From JACVRW01 sp963808545 (GTDB taxonomy: Bacteria; Actinomycetota; Thermoleophilia; Solirubrobacterales; Thermoleophilaceae), in NCBI GenBank assembly GCA_963808545.1, contig CAWEGB010000011.1:248001-312000 (forward strand): a stretch of 64,000 nucleotides of DNA. The letters are read 5' to 3'. A program made the position numbers and the translations under genes. The stretch's first letter is position 1. Every line of letters starts with the position of its first letter. A model generated the notes under the pieces. That model was not told where the DNA came from, ran no database searches, and saw only the letters and a program-made list of their open reading frames with translations. This document shows, piece by piece, positions 24,989 to 32,917 of the stretch.

Positions 24989-26353
24989 TCAGAGAGCGAG
25001 CTGGTCGGTCTCCGCGGCCGGCGGGTCGGTCTCCGCGGCCGGCCGGTCCGGCTCGGCCTCGAGCGCGATGGCGTCCTCCTCCGCCGGACGCGCCAGCACG
25101 TCGAGCTCCTGCAGGTGCCCGCGCACGCGGGCGGCCATCGATTCGACGATGTCGTAGGCCTTGTCGATGCTCGTCTTGGCCCCGGTGAGCTGGAGCTTGA
25201 CCTTGCGCTCCTCCGCCAGCGCGGCCAGGGCCCGCTCGATCGTGTCGCGCAACGCGCCGGCGTCGATCCCGTCGGCGTCGGCGCGCTTCATCAGCACGCG
25301 CGCCCTGGCCAGGCGGTAGCCCAGCTCGAGCGGCAGGGAGCCGGTCTCCGGGTCGAGCGCCACCACCAGCTTGTCGCCGTTGTACTCGCGCAGCGGCTCG
25401 AGCTTGGCCGGGAGCTCCTCGCCCGTGGGGACCACGAGCACGGCGAAGTCGGCGCTGCGCTCGGCCATCGCCTTGTCGAGTTCCGCCATCGCGGACTGGC
25501 GCGACAGCTTGCGGTCCTTGGCCTCCACCACCAGCCGCCCGCGTGCCGGGCCATTGCACGCGTCGATGGCCACGACCACGTCTCCCACCTTGCCGGTGGC
25601 CTCGAGCTGGTCGCCCACGGCCTCCGCCACGTCGCCCTGGGCCAGGGCCATCCGGTCGAGGGTGTCGGCCACCTGCTGCTCGAAGCTGCGGCCCTTGGCG
25701 GTGCCTCGCTCGCGCTCGGCCTCGACCTCCTCCAGCTTGGCCTTCTCGTCCCGCAGCGCCTGCAGCTCCGTCTGGACCTCGCCCAGCTTCTGGAGCAGGG
25801 CCCGCTGAGTGGCGTCGGAGCGGTGGGCTGCCTCGTTGATAGAGCGCACGGCGGCGGACTTGAAGTCGGCCAGCGGGTTGCGGTCGTCGGCCGCCGAGAA
25901 CTGACGGATCAGATCCTCGCGCGACCGAGCCAGGGTCTCGCCCACCGCCTCACGCACCCGATTCTGGACCGAGACCGAGCTGCCGTCGCCGAAGCGCCGC
26001 TCGAGCTCCTTGGCCAGCCGGCCGTCGTCCTCACCGAAGACGTCGGCGAACTGCTGCTCGAAGAACTCGGCGATCGTGCGAGCGCGCTCCGCGAACTCCC
26101 GCTGGACGCCCTGCGAGCTCTTCTCGAACTCGGTCCTCACGAACTCGGCGTTGGCCGCGGCCTGCTCGCGGTCGAGCACCCGCGCACCGATCTCGACGGC
26201 GTCGCGCACGAGCTTGGCCGGATCCTCCCCGGTCTGCTCGCGCTCGGTGACGAGCCGAACGGCGCAATCGTCGTCCACCACGAGGCCGTCCACGACCACG
26301 CGTTCGCCCACCACCCGGACGTTGGGCTGCCTTAGAGGAGTTGCCGCTTCCAT
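24989..26353 (-). CDS. Coiled-coil protein with PD-(D/E)XK nuclease-like C-domain (DUF2130-like)
   Basis: 454 residues. The first 220 are charged and helical (EFVRTEFEKSSQGVQREFAE, ALRDEKAKLEEVEAERERGT), predicted coiled coil. From about residue 225 it reads KGRSFEQQVADTLDRMALAQ, then GKVGDVVVAID, GRLVVEAKDRKLSRQSAMAE and ADFAVLVVPTGEELPA. The spacing of Glu (in RSFE), Asp (GDVVV) and E-x-K (VVEAKD) matches a PD-(D/E)XK fold, as in DUF2130 proteins. The C-terminal tail is a short repeated PPAAETD/PAAETD. Function is unknown; DNA repair or defence are possibilities. No methylase or helicase partner is nearby. Start ATG 26353. Confidence 0.75.
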   Translation of the reverse strand: MEAATPLRQPNVRVVGERVVVDGLVVDDDCAVRLVTEREQTGEDPAKLVRDAVEIGARVLDREQAAANAEFVRTEFEKSSQGVQREFAERARTIAEFFEQQFADVFGEDDGRLAKELERRFGDGSSVSVQNRVREAVGETLARSREDLIRQFSAADDRNPLADFKSAAVRSINEAAHRSDATQRALLQKLGEVQTELQALRDEKAKLEEVEAERERGTAKGRSFEQQVADTLDRMALAQGDVAEAVGDQLEATGKVGDVVVAIDACNGPARGRLVVEAKDRKLSRQSAMAELDKAMAERSADFAVLVVPTGEELPAKLEPLREYNGDKLVVALDPETGSLPLELGYRLARARVLMKRADADGIDAGALRDTIERALAALAEERKVKLQLTGAKTSIDKAYDIVESMAARVRGHLQELDVLARPAEEDAIALEAEPDRPAAETDPPAAETDQLAL

Positions 26354-26412
26354 GAATGTCTGAGTCGCACCGTAGGGGTGAGACCTGACGGAACGGGCGA
26401 AGACGGCCGCAG

Positions 26413-27160
26413 TCAGGCTGCGGCGGGCGCGGGCGGCAGCCAGGCCGCGGGGAGGGCGCGCGGGAGGCGGCCGGCCTGAGCCGGGACCAGCTCGAGCGCG
26501 AGGCGCCCGGCGGGGCGACCCTCCAGGTACGGTCGGGTGTCCCCCATGGTCAGCAGCAGGCTGACGCTCGTGGCGATCTGAAAGTCGGCCACGTTCGGCT
26601 CGTCGCCGCCGATCACGCCCTCGTCGATCAGGCGGTCGACGTGGTCGATCAGCCCGGGCAGCGCCGCCAGGTCGCGCCGGACGGCCTCGTCGGTGGCGTG
26701 GTTGAGGCGGGCCGCCAGGTGAACGATGGGCGGCGCGGTGGCGGCGGCCAGCGAGACCGGGATCCCGAGGTGCGCGCCCTCGAGGTAGGTGGCGAGCGTC
26801 GAGCGGTCGCGCTTGAGGGCCGCCCAGACGATGCGGCGGGGGACGGGCTGGAGCACCTCGTCGCCCCAGCTCTCCGCGGCCTCGACCGCGGCGCGGCGCT
26901 CTGGATCGGCCGGCAGCAGCGGCGGCTCGGGCACCAGCGAGTCCAGTGCCAGCGCGATCCGCCGCGTGCCCTGAACCTTCGCCCCCTGGATGCGCAGCGC
27001 GGGCACGGTCACCCCCGGGAAGCCGAGCGCCCGCAGCACGACCCGGTGCACCCCGGCCACGAGAATCGACGCGCCGGTACTCGACTCCCTTGCGCTGCAG
27101 CATCAGCTCCGCGGCGAGGGCCGGATGAGACGAGGGGACGCCGAACAGGGTGGCGGGCAC
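26413..27160 (-). CDS. Glutathione S-transferase family protein, frameshifted
   Basis: The thioredoxin-like N-domain begins at GTG 27160 as PATLFGVPSSHPALAAELML then RKGVEYRRVD. After one extra base in the AA pair at 27064-27065 the next frame continues LVAGVHRVVLRALGFPGVTV, VPALRIQGAKVQGTRRIALA (the cis-Pro and substrate loop), then the helical C-domain (AAVEAAESWGDEVLQPVPRR, HVDRLIDEGVIGGDEPNVAD). Corrected length 248 residues. True glutathione use is uncertain in actinobacteria, which normally make mycothiol. Its start region overlaps the upstream sequence of the divergent MarR gene. Confidence 0.85.
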
Positions 27161-27229
27161 GGCGCGATCGTACGTCACCCGAACCGCTGAGCCACTCGAC
27201 CCCGGATGTCTCCCCCGACCTGCGATACT

Positions 27230-27245
27230 TGCTTGCGTGCAAGCA
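27230..27245. promoter_or_regulatory. MarR-type palindrome over the start codon
   Basis: TGCTTGC-GT-GCAAGCA is a perfect 7-bp inverted repeat that spans the GTG start of the MarR gene (27237). GATACT at 27224-27229 is a likely -10, which would put the transcript start on the GTG (leaderless). A repressor bound here would block its own operon. Confidence 0.65.
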
Positions 27246-27698
27246 TCTGTTGCCGCCACCGCCCAGACCGCCGAAGAACTCTCACGCGACCTCGGCGTCT
27301 TCGTCAACCGGCTGCTGGCCTCCACCCACCGCGACCTGTTCGCCGCCATCGAGAAGGCCGGCCTCTCGATCACCCAGGTCAAGTGCCTGCAGGTGCTCTA
27401 CGAGGCGGATGCCCCGTTGTCGCTCGGCGCGGTCTCCGACTCGCTCGGACTCTCGCTTCCGGCGATCAGCCGCGCCGTGGACGCCCTCGTCCGCCGCGGC
27501 GAGGTCAAGCGCGAGGAGGACCCGCGCGACCGCCGTTCCAAGCTCCTGACCGTCACGGCGCGCGGCCGCGCCACCTGCGAGCGGCTGCTGGCACTGCGTC
27601 TCGCCGGCATCAGGACCTTCGTCGCAGAGCTCGAGCCCGGCGAGCAGCAGGCGCTCGCCGATGCCCTCTCCCCCGTACTTCAAAGGACCGCTCCATGA
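27237..27698 (+). CDS. MarR-family transcriptional regulator
   Basis: 153-residue winged-helix regulator: LGVFVNRLLASTHRDLFAAI, KAGLSITQVKCLQVLYEADA, LSLGAVSDSLGLSLPAISRA (recognition helix), VDALVRRGEVKREEDPRDRR (wing with the conserved DxRDRR) and a C-terminal dimer helix. The frame is open upstream to 27150, but homology and the promoter support GTG 27237. The stop overlaps the ATG of a DHA2 efflux pump (ATGA). Together they look like a ligand-responsive drug-export operon. Confidence 0.92.
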   Translation: MQASVAATAQTAEELSRDLGVFVNRLLASTHRDLFAAIEKAGLSITQVKCLQVLYEADAPLSLGAVSDSLGLSLPAISRAVDALVRRGEVKREEDPRDRRSKLLTVTARGRATCERLLALRLAGIRTFVAELEPGEQQALADALSPVLQRTAP

Positions 27699-29290
27699 CC
27701 GCTCGAGATCGAAGGCTCGCGGGCACCGCCCGCTCGCGGGTCAGCCTCAACGACGGCAATCGCCGCTGGTGGACCCTCGCGGCGATGTGCTTCGCCCTGT
27801 TCATGATCATGCTGGACAACACGGTCGTGAACGTGGCGCTGCCGTCGATTCAGGACGACCTCGGCGCCAGCCTCTCGGGGCTCGAGTGGACGGTCAACGC
27901 CTACACGCTCACCTTCGCGGTCCTGCTCGTGACCGGCGGGCGGCTGGGCGACATCTTCGGGCGGCGCCGGATGTTCCTGTTCGGCGTGGTGGTGTTCGCG
28001 CTGTCGAGCGCGGCGATCGGCCTGGCGCCCGACCAGGGCCTGCTCGTGGCCGGCCGCGCGGTCCAGGGCGTGGGCGCGGCCTTCATGATGCCGGCCACCC
28101 TGTCGATCATCACCAACGCCTTCCCGCCCGAGGAGCGCGGCAAGGCGATCGGCACCTGGGCGGGCGTCTCCGCCCTGGCGCTGGCCATCGGCCCGGTGGT
28201 GGGTGGAGCGCTGGCCGAGTACGTGTCCTGGAGGGCGATCTTCTTCCTCAACCTGCCGGTTGCGGTGGGCGCGGTGGTCGTCACGTTGTTCGCGACCCGG
28301 GAGTCCCGCGACGAGACCACCGACCACCACGTGGACGTCCCCGGGATCGTGGCCCTGTCCGGCGGTCTGACCGCGCTCGTGCTCGCACTGGTCGAGGGCA
28401 ACGCGTGGGGCTGGGGCTCGCCCGAGGTGATTGCGCTGCTGGCGCTGTCGGCGCTGGGCCTGGTGGCCTTCGCGGTGATCGAGACGCGAGTGCGCGAGCC
28501 GATGGTGGACTTCACCTTCTTTCGCTCGAAGACCTTCCTCGGCGCGAACGCGGTCGCCTTCATCGTGACCTTCTCGATGCTGGCCATGTTCTTCTTCCTC
28601 GCGCTCTACATGCAGAACATCCTGGGTTACTCGGCCGTGGAGGCGGGCGTGCGCTTCCTGCCCTCGACGCTGATGATCGTGTTGATTGCTCCCCTGGCGG
28701 GGCGCATGTCCGACCGCATCGGCCCCCGGCCGCTGATGGTCACCGGCCTGGCCCTCACCACGATCTCGCTGCTGCTGCAGACCCGGATCGACGTCGATAC
28801 CGGCTACGGGCTGCTGCTGCCCTCGTTCATCCTGATGGGCATCGGCCTGGCGCTGGTCATGTCACCGATGTCGACCGCCGCCATGAACTCCGTGACCGCC
28901 TCCAAGGCCGGCGTGGCCTCGGGCATCCTCTCGATGAGCCGCATGGTGGGCGGCACGTTCGGCGTCGCGGCCATCGGGGCGCTGTTCCAACACCTGGCCC
29001 GCAACGAGCTGTCGAACAACCTGGCCGGCACGGGCGTGAGCGCGGCCACGCGCGAGCGGATCGTGGAGAACCTCGGCTCCGGCGCGGTGGGCAACCTCCC
29101 GCCCGAGGCGGCCGAGGCGGCCCGCGACGCCTTCATACACGCGCTGTCGAACGGCATGTGGCTGGCCGCGGGCGTCGCTGCAGCGGGCACGCTGATCGCA
29201 CTGTTGACGATCGCGCCGAAGCGGGAAGCGGCGCCCGGGACGGAGCGGCGGGCCGAGGTGCCTCCGGCCGAGGCGCCGGTGGCGGGCTAG
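27695..29290 (+). CDS. DHA2-family (14-TM) MFS drug efflux transporter
   Basis: Proton-driven exporter of the EmrB/QacA type, 531 residues with about 14 membrane helices. Motifs: LDNTVVNVALPSIQ (DHA2 motif D1), WTVNAYTLTFAVLLVTGGRL, GRLGDIFGRRRMFLFGVVVF (motif A) and GVGAAFMMPATLSIITNAF, AIGPVVGGALAEYVSWRAIF (motif C). ATG at 27695 is set by the four-base overlap with the marR stop; the longer upstream frame is an artefact. The C-terminus is polar and Glu/Ala-rich. The pump is convergent with the DUF559 remnant. Confidence 0.95.
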   Translation: MTARDRRLAGTARSRVSLNDGNRRWWTLAAMCFALFMIMLDNTVVNVALPSIQDDLGASLSGLEWTVNAYTLTFAVLLVTGGRLGDIFGRRRMFLFGVVVFALSSAAIGLAPDQGLLVAGRAVQGVGAAFMMPATLSIITNAFPPEERGKAIGTWAGVSALALAIGPVVGGALAEYVSWRAIFFLNLPVAVGAVVVTLFATRESRDETTDHHVDVPGIVALSGGLTALVLALVEGNAWGWGSPEVIALLALSALGLVAFAVIETRVREPMVDFTFFRSKTFLGANAVAFIVTFSMLAMFFFLALYMQNILGYSAVEAGVRFLPSTLMIVLIAPLAGRMSDRIGPRPLMVTGLALTTISLLLQTRIDVDTGYGLLLPSFILMGIGLALVMSPMSTAAMNSVTASKAGVASGILSMSRMVGGTFGVAAIGALFQHLARNELSNNLAGTGVSAATRERIVENLGSGAVGNLPPEAAEAARDAFIHALSNGMWLAAGVAAAGTLIALLTIAPKREAAPGTERRAEVPPAEAPVAG

Positions 29291-30127
29291 CGCGACCGGG
29301 CAGCCCGGCCCGCGCGGCGATTCGCCAGAACGGCGGTAACCACGGGGATCACGCGTTCCGGCTCGTGGGTCAGCTGGCGCCAGGTGAAGCGAAGCGTCTG
29401 GATCCCCAGCGCCGCCACGTCGGCGTCCCGGGCGCGGTCGCGCTCGAAGGCCCGGCGCTTCCCGTGCCACTTCCAGCTGTCGCATTCGATGGCAAGGTCG
29501 GCGCCGCGCCAGAAGAAGTCGAATCGAATGCGGTCACCTCGCGGCAACGTGAGCCACACCCCTGCCTCGGGGCGCGGGAGGCCGGCCGCGCGGCACAGCG
29601 CCAGGAACCGCTCCTCGTTCGCGCTCTCCGGCAGGGCAGTGACGGGCTCCAGGATCGCAAGCACGCCGCGCAGCGCCCCGGCGCCGCGGCGGCCGTTGGC
29701 GGCGTCGAGGACCGCGTTGACGGCCTCAGGTCGAACAGCTGCAGGATCTCCGACTGCTCGACCGCCCGCTCGAGCCCGCGGCGGTCCACGTCCTCGGCGA
29801 GGTCGAGCAGGGTGCGAGCCACGGTCGTGCACGGGATGCCGTGGCGGACGGTGACGTCGGCGGGGCGGAGGCCGGCACCGCGGCCATCCAGTTGCCCTCA
29901 CGGGTGAGCCGCGCGCGGCCGACGGCGTAGACGCCGCGGTGCCTGCGGTGCAGGCGGCCGCTCTGGACCCGCCTCGACACCGCTTGCCGCGACAGGCCGA
30001 GCGCCCTGAGCTGGGAAAGGGAAACGGGCCCATGCTGGCGGTCGGACAGCTCACTGAGAGCCACATCGACAGGGGGTTCTGGAAGTTTGTCGCCTCCTGG
30101 TTGACGATCTTCCGGGACCCCCTCCAT
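29287..30127 (-). pseudogene. DUF559/AbiEi-like protein, degraded
   Basis: Three fragments in three frames make one protein. The N-terminal wing (LSELSDRQHGPVSLSQLRAL to RRHRGVYAVGRARLTREGNW) resembles the AbiEi/type IV antitoxin-like winged helix. The middle is DVTVRHGIPCTTVARTLLDL then AEDVDRRGLERAVEQSEILQ. The C-terminal DUF559 (Vsr-like endonuclease fold) part has LPRGDRIRFDFFWRGADLAI, ECDSWKWHGKRRAFERDRAR and DADVAALGIQTLRFTWRQL. About 60 residues expected between WMAAV and the middle part are missing, and two frame changes exist near 29870 and 29735. Deletion makes a true pseudogene likely. Confidence 0.78.
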
Positions 30128-30198
30128 CGCAGCGCTAAGGGCGCCGCCGGTAACCTCTCGCCCCCTCCGAGACCGAAAAAGGACTGAGACAGAAACCA

Positions 30199-31455
30199 AT
30201 GGCCGTCGATGTGAGCAAGCTGTCCGAACTGGACGTCGAGCCCGGCGAGCTGCCGGAGACCATGGCCGCCTGGGTGATCCGTGAGGAGCGCTTGGGCGAG
30301 CCGCGCGACGCCTTCCAGCTCGAGGAGATCGAGGTGCCCGAGCCGGGCGCGTTCGAGGTGATCGTGCGCGTGATGGCCGCGGGCGTGAACTACAACAACG
30401 TGTGGGCCGCCCTGGGCGAGCCCGTGTCGGTCATGCGCTACGGCGACCACCCGGAATTCGGCCACCACATCGGCGGCTCGGACGCCTCGGGCGTGGTCTG
30501 GAAGGTCGGCGCGGGCGTGACCCGCTGGAAGCCCGGCGACGAGGTCGTACTCCACTGCAACATGGCCTCGTACGAGGACCCGGAGGTCCACGGCCTCGAT
30601 CCGCTGGCCGCGCCCAGCCAGATGATCTGGGGCTACGAGACCACCTGGGGCTCGTTCGCCCAGTTCACCAAGGTCCAGGCTCAGCAGCTGTTGCCCAAGC
30701 CCAAGGGGCTGACCTGGGACGAGGCCGCCTCCTACGGGCTCGTCTACTTCACCGCCTACCGCATGCTCATCACCCAGTGCGACATCCAGGCCGGCGACCG
30801 CGTGCTGATCTGGGGCGGCGCCGGCGGCCTCGGGGTGTTCGCCACCCAGATCTGCAAGCTGGCCGGCGCCCACGCCGTCGGGGTGGTCTCGAGCGCGGAG
30901 AAGGGCGAGCTGGTCAAGAAGCTGGGGGCGGTCGACTACATAGACCGCAACGAGTTCGCCGGGATGATGCGCAAGGGGGGCGAGACGCCCGAGGAGGAGA
31001 AGGCGCGCTTCAAGGTCTCACGCGAGTTCTCCAAGCGGGTCAAGGAGATCCTGGGCGCCCAGCCCGACATCGTCTTCGAGCACGTCGGCAAGGCCACCTT
31101 CCCCACGTCCGTGTTCACCGTCAAGCCGTTCGGCAAGGTCGTGATCTGCGCGGGCACCACCGGCTACGAGCTCGACTTCGACGTGCGCTACCTGTGGATG
31201 CGCCAGAAGCAGATCATCGGCTCTCACTTCGCCAACGCCTACGAGGCCAACAAGGCCAACGAGCTGATCGAGTCGGGCGCGATCAGGCCCGTGCTGTGGC
31301 GTACGCTCGGCTTCGAGGGTGTGCCCGAGGCGCATCAGCTCATGCGTGACAACCAGCACCTGGGGAAGATCTCGATCACGGTGGGAGCCGAAAAGGGCGA
31401 GGGCCGCACCGAGGACGGACACCCGGGAGCGATCTACGCGGAGGTGGGAGCATGA
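30199..31455 (+). CDS. ccr: Crotonyl-CoA carboxylase/reductase
   Basis: Reductively carboxylates crotonyl-CoA to (2S)-ethylmalonyl-CoA with NADPH and CO2, the key step of the ethylmalonyl-CoA pathway. 418 residues of the MDR superfamily with the Ccr-type long N-terminus (ELPETMAAWVIREERLGEPR), VMAAGVNYNNVWAALGEPV, FGHHIGGSDASGVVW, the Ccr insert SQMIWGYETTWGSFAQFTKV, VLIWGGAGGLGVFATQI (NADPH loop) and IIGSHFANAYEANKAN. These Asn, Glu and His positions match the CO2-binding residues known for the family. Simple acrylyl-CoA or crotonyl-CoA reductases lack this set. Start ATG 30199; the stop overlaps the next small gene by four bases. Confidence 0.95.
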   Translation: MAVDVSKLSELDVEPGELPETMAAWVIREERLGEPRDAFQLEEIEVPEPGAFEVIVRVMAAGVNYNNVWAALGEPVSVMRYGDHPEFGHHIGGSDASGVVWKVGAGVTRWKPGDEVVLHCNMASYEDPEVHGLDPLAAPSQMIWGYETTWGSFAQFTKVQAQQLLPKPKGLTWDEAASYGLVYFTAYRMLITQCDIQAGDRVLIWGGAGGLGVFATQICKLAGAHAVGVVSSAEKGELVKKLGAVDYIDRNEFAGMMRKGGETPEEEKARFKVSREFSKRVKEILGAQPDIVFEHVGKATFPTSVFTVKPFGKVVICAGTTGYELDFDVRYLWMRQKQIIGSHFANAYEANKANELIESGAIRPVLWRTLGFEGVPEAHQLMRDNQHLGKISITVGAEKGEGRTEDGHPGAIYAEVGA

Positions 31456-31796
31456 TCGAGGTACAGATCCGCTGGCCGATCAATCCGTTCCGGGGAGACA
31501 AGTTCGCCGACGGCTGGCTGCCGGCGGCCGAGGCCGTGCTCGCCTTCGGCGCCACCAGTTGGTCGTTCACGCGGAACGCTGACGGGCGCCTCGACTTCCT
31601 CCAGCAGGCCCGCTTCCCCTCCAAGGCGCACTTCGAGCGCTACTGGTACTCGGAGGAGATCTCCAACAAGCGCATCGAGCTGTCCGGGACCTATCAGGTG
31701 CCGCTCCTGCCGACCTACTGGGAGGTGGTGGGCGAAGGCGAGGCGCTCGAGCCTAGCCCTGCTCCAGGGGAGCCATCGTCAGCCCCTTCTCCTTGA
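31452..31796 (+). CDS. Small conserved protein coupled to ccr
   Basis: 114 residues starting at the ATGA overlap with ccr. It reads MIEVQIRWPINPFRGDKFAD, LAFGATSWSFTRNADGRLDF, FPSKAHFERYWYSEEISNKR and YQVPLLPTYWEVVG. The pattern resembles a dimeric alpha-beta barrel (ferredoxin-like) protein. It has no catalytic motif that I recognise. The Ser/Pro/Glu tail after residue 98 runs into the end of the convergent clpS gene by 44 bases, so a truncated or slightly different end is possible. Tight coupling suggests a role alongside Ccr. Confidence 0.8.
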   Translation: MIEVQIRWPINPFRGDKFADGWLPAAEAVLAFGATSWSFTRNADGRLDFLQQARFPSKAHFERYWYSEEISNKRIELSGTYQVPLLPTYWEVVGEGEALEPSPAPGEPSSAPSP

Positions 31797-32049
31797 GCTG
31801 CTCCCAGTAGAGCTCGGCCGGCTCGCGCGCGCCCGTCCAGACGATCGCCTGGCCCTTGTTGTGGATCGTGTTGGCCATCGACATGCCCTGCTCGTAGCCC
31901 ACGCCCGGTAGCACCGAGGCGAGCGCCGAAGCCACTCCCTCGAAGGTGTTGTGGTTGTCGTTTAGGACGATCACCCGCCAGTGATCGTCCACCCCGGTCC
32001 CCCCCGGGCCGCCGGTGCGGGGCAGCTCGATGGTGCCGCTCTCGCTCAC
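31753..32049 (-). CDS. clpS: ATP-dependent Clp protease adaptor ClpS
   Basis: N-end-rule adaptor delivering substrates to ClpA/ClpC-ClpP. 98 residues with the ClpS core HWRVIVLNDNHNTFEGVASA (the NDxxNT N-degron pocket), MANTIHNKGQAIVWTG (VH-x-G-like) and AELYWEQLKEKGLTMAPLEQ. GTG start at 32049 overlaps the stop of the metallo-beta-lactamase gene as GTGA, so it is translated from that message. No clpA/clpC is visible in the window. Confidence 0.92.
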   Translation of the reverse strand: MSESGTIELPRTGGPGGTGVDDHWRVIVLNDNHNTFEGVASALASVLPGVGYEQGMSMANTIHNKGQAIVWTGAREPAELYWEQLKEKGLTMAPLEQG

Positions 32050-32891
32050 CGCGACTCGTCCCTCTCGGCCTTCTTCCGCCAGTAGCGCTCCAGGCCCGCG
32101 TAGAGCTGATCGGGCGGCGCCGCCTGCTCGTAGGTCTCCACGGTCGCCGGGTCGGTGGCCTCGGAGAGCCGGGTCTCGAGCTTGGCGATGAAGGCTTCCT
32201 CGCCGTCCAGCCGGGCGGAGTCGGCCGAGTCGAGCAGCGCGGTGCGGATGCGGTGAAGCTGGTCCTCCACGTCGGTGACCTGGCCGAAGTGAGTCAGGCA
32301 CAGCGACTGGGGGTTCCACGCGGCGACGGTGTGGAGACTGTCCAGCCACGCCTCGACGTCGATGTCGGGCGGCGGGGTCGGCGCCAGCGTGTCGGTCCCC
32401 GGCGGGATGCGCACGCCGGCCACGTCGCCAACGTAGGCGTCGCGGGAATCCTCGTGCAGATAGCAGACGTGGTGCGAGGCGTGGCCTGGGGTGTAGGCCA
32501 CCCGGAAGCCCTCGACCGTCTCCCCGCCCGACAGGGATGTGATGCGGTCCTCGGGAACGGGCGCCACCTCACCCCACAGCTCTTCCATGTCCTCGCCGTA
32601 GAGCCGGCTGGCGCTGGCCAGCAGCTTGGACGGGTCCACCAGGTGCGGCGCTCCGCGCTCGTGCACGTAGACCTGGAGACGCGGGTAGCGCCGGCACAGC
32701 ACCCCGGTCGCTCCGGCGTGGTCGAGATGGATGTGGGTGAGGAGCAGCGCCCGGGGCTCCACCGGCCCGAGCCGGTCGATCAGCGTGTCCAGGCACGACG
32801 CCGGGCCGGGATCGACGATCAGGCCATCGATCTCGAAGGCGCAGATAACCCGGTCGCGGCCGAGGTGCAGGACGTCGATGGCACGGCTCAC
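32046..32891 (-). CDS. Metallo-beta-lactamase fold hydrolase
   Basis: Zinc hydrolase of 281 residues with LLLTHIHLDHAGATG (HxHxDH), GLIVDPGPASC, YTPGHASHHVCYLHEDSRDA (third metal His), AYVGDVAGVRIP (bridging Asp) and LCLTHFGQV (last His). The C-terminal helical extension (LERYWRKKAERDESR) is typical of glyoxalase-II-like or thioesterase-like relatives. GTG at 32891 is favoured because a TATGGT -10 lies just upstream on this strand; an ATG at 32909 is possible. It precedes and overlaps clpS, and is divergent from the B12-dependent mutase gene. Substrate unknown. Confidence 0.9.
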   Translation of the reverse strand: MSRAIDVLHLGRDRVICAFEIDGLIVDPGPASCLDTLIDRLGPVEPRALLLTHIHLDHAGATGVLCRRYPRLQVYVHERGAPHLVDPSKLLASASRLYGEDMEELWGEVAPVPEDRITSLSGGETVEGFRVAYTPGHASHHVCYLHEDSRDAYVGDVAGVRIPPGTDTLAPTPPPDIDVEAWLDSLHTVAAWNPQSLCLTHFGQVTDVEDQLHRIRTALLDSADSARLDGEEAFIAKLETRLSEATDPATVETYEQAAPPDQLYAGLERYWRKKAERDESR

Positions 32892-32904
32892 CGGCCGCCG
32901 ACCA

Positions 32905-32910
32905 TACAAT
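32905..32910 (+). promoter_or_regulatory. -10 element of the ecm gene (leaderless)
   Basis: TACAAT ends seven bases before the GTG start of the mutase at 32918, so transcription would begin on or next to the start codon. No good -35 is seen, which is common in this genome type. The same short gap also serves the divergent hydrolase gene. Confidence 0.45.
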
Positions 32911-32917
32911 CAACAGC

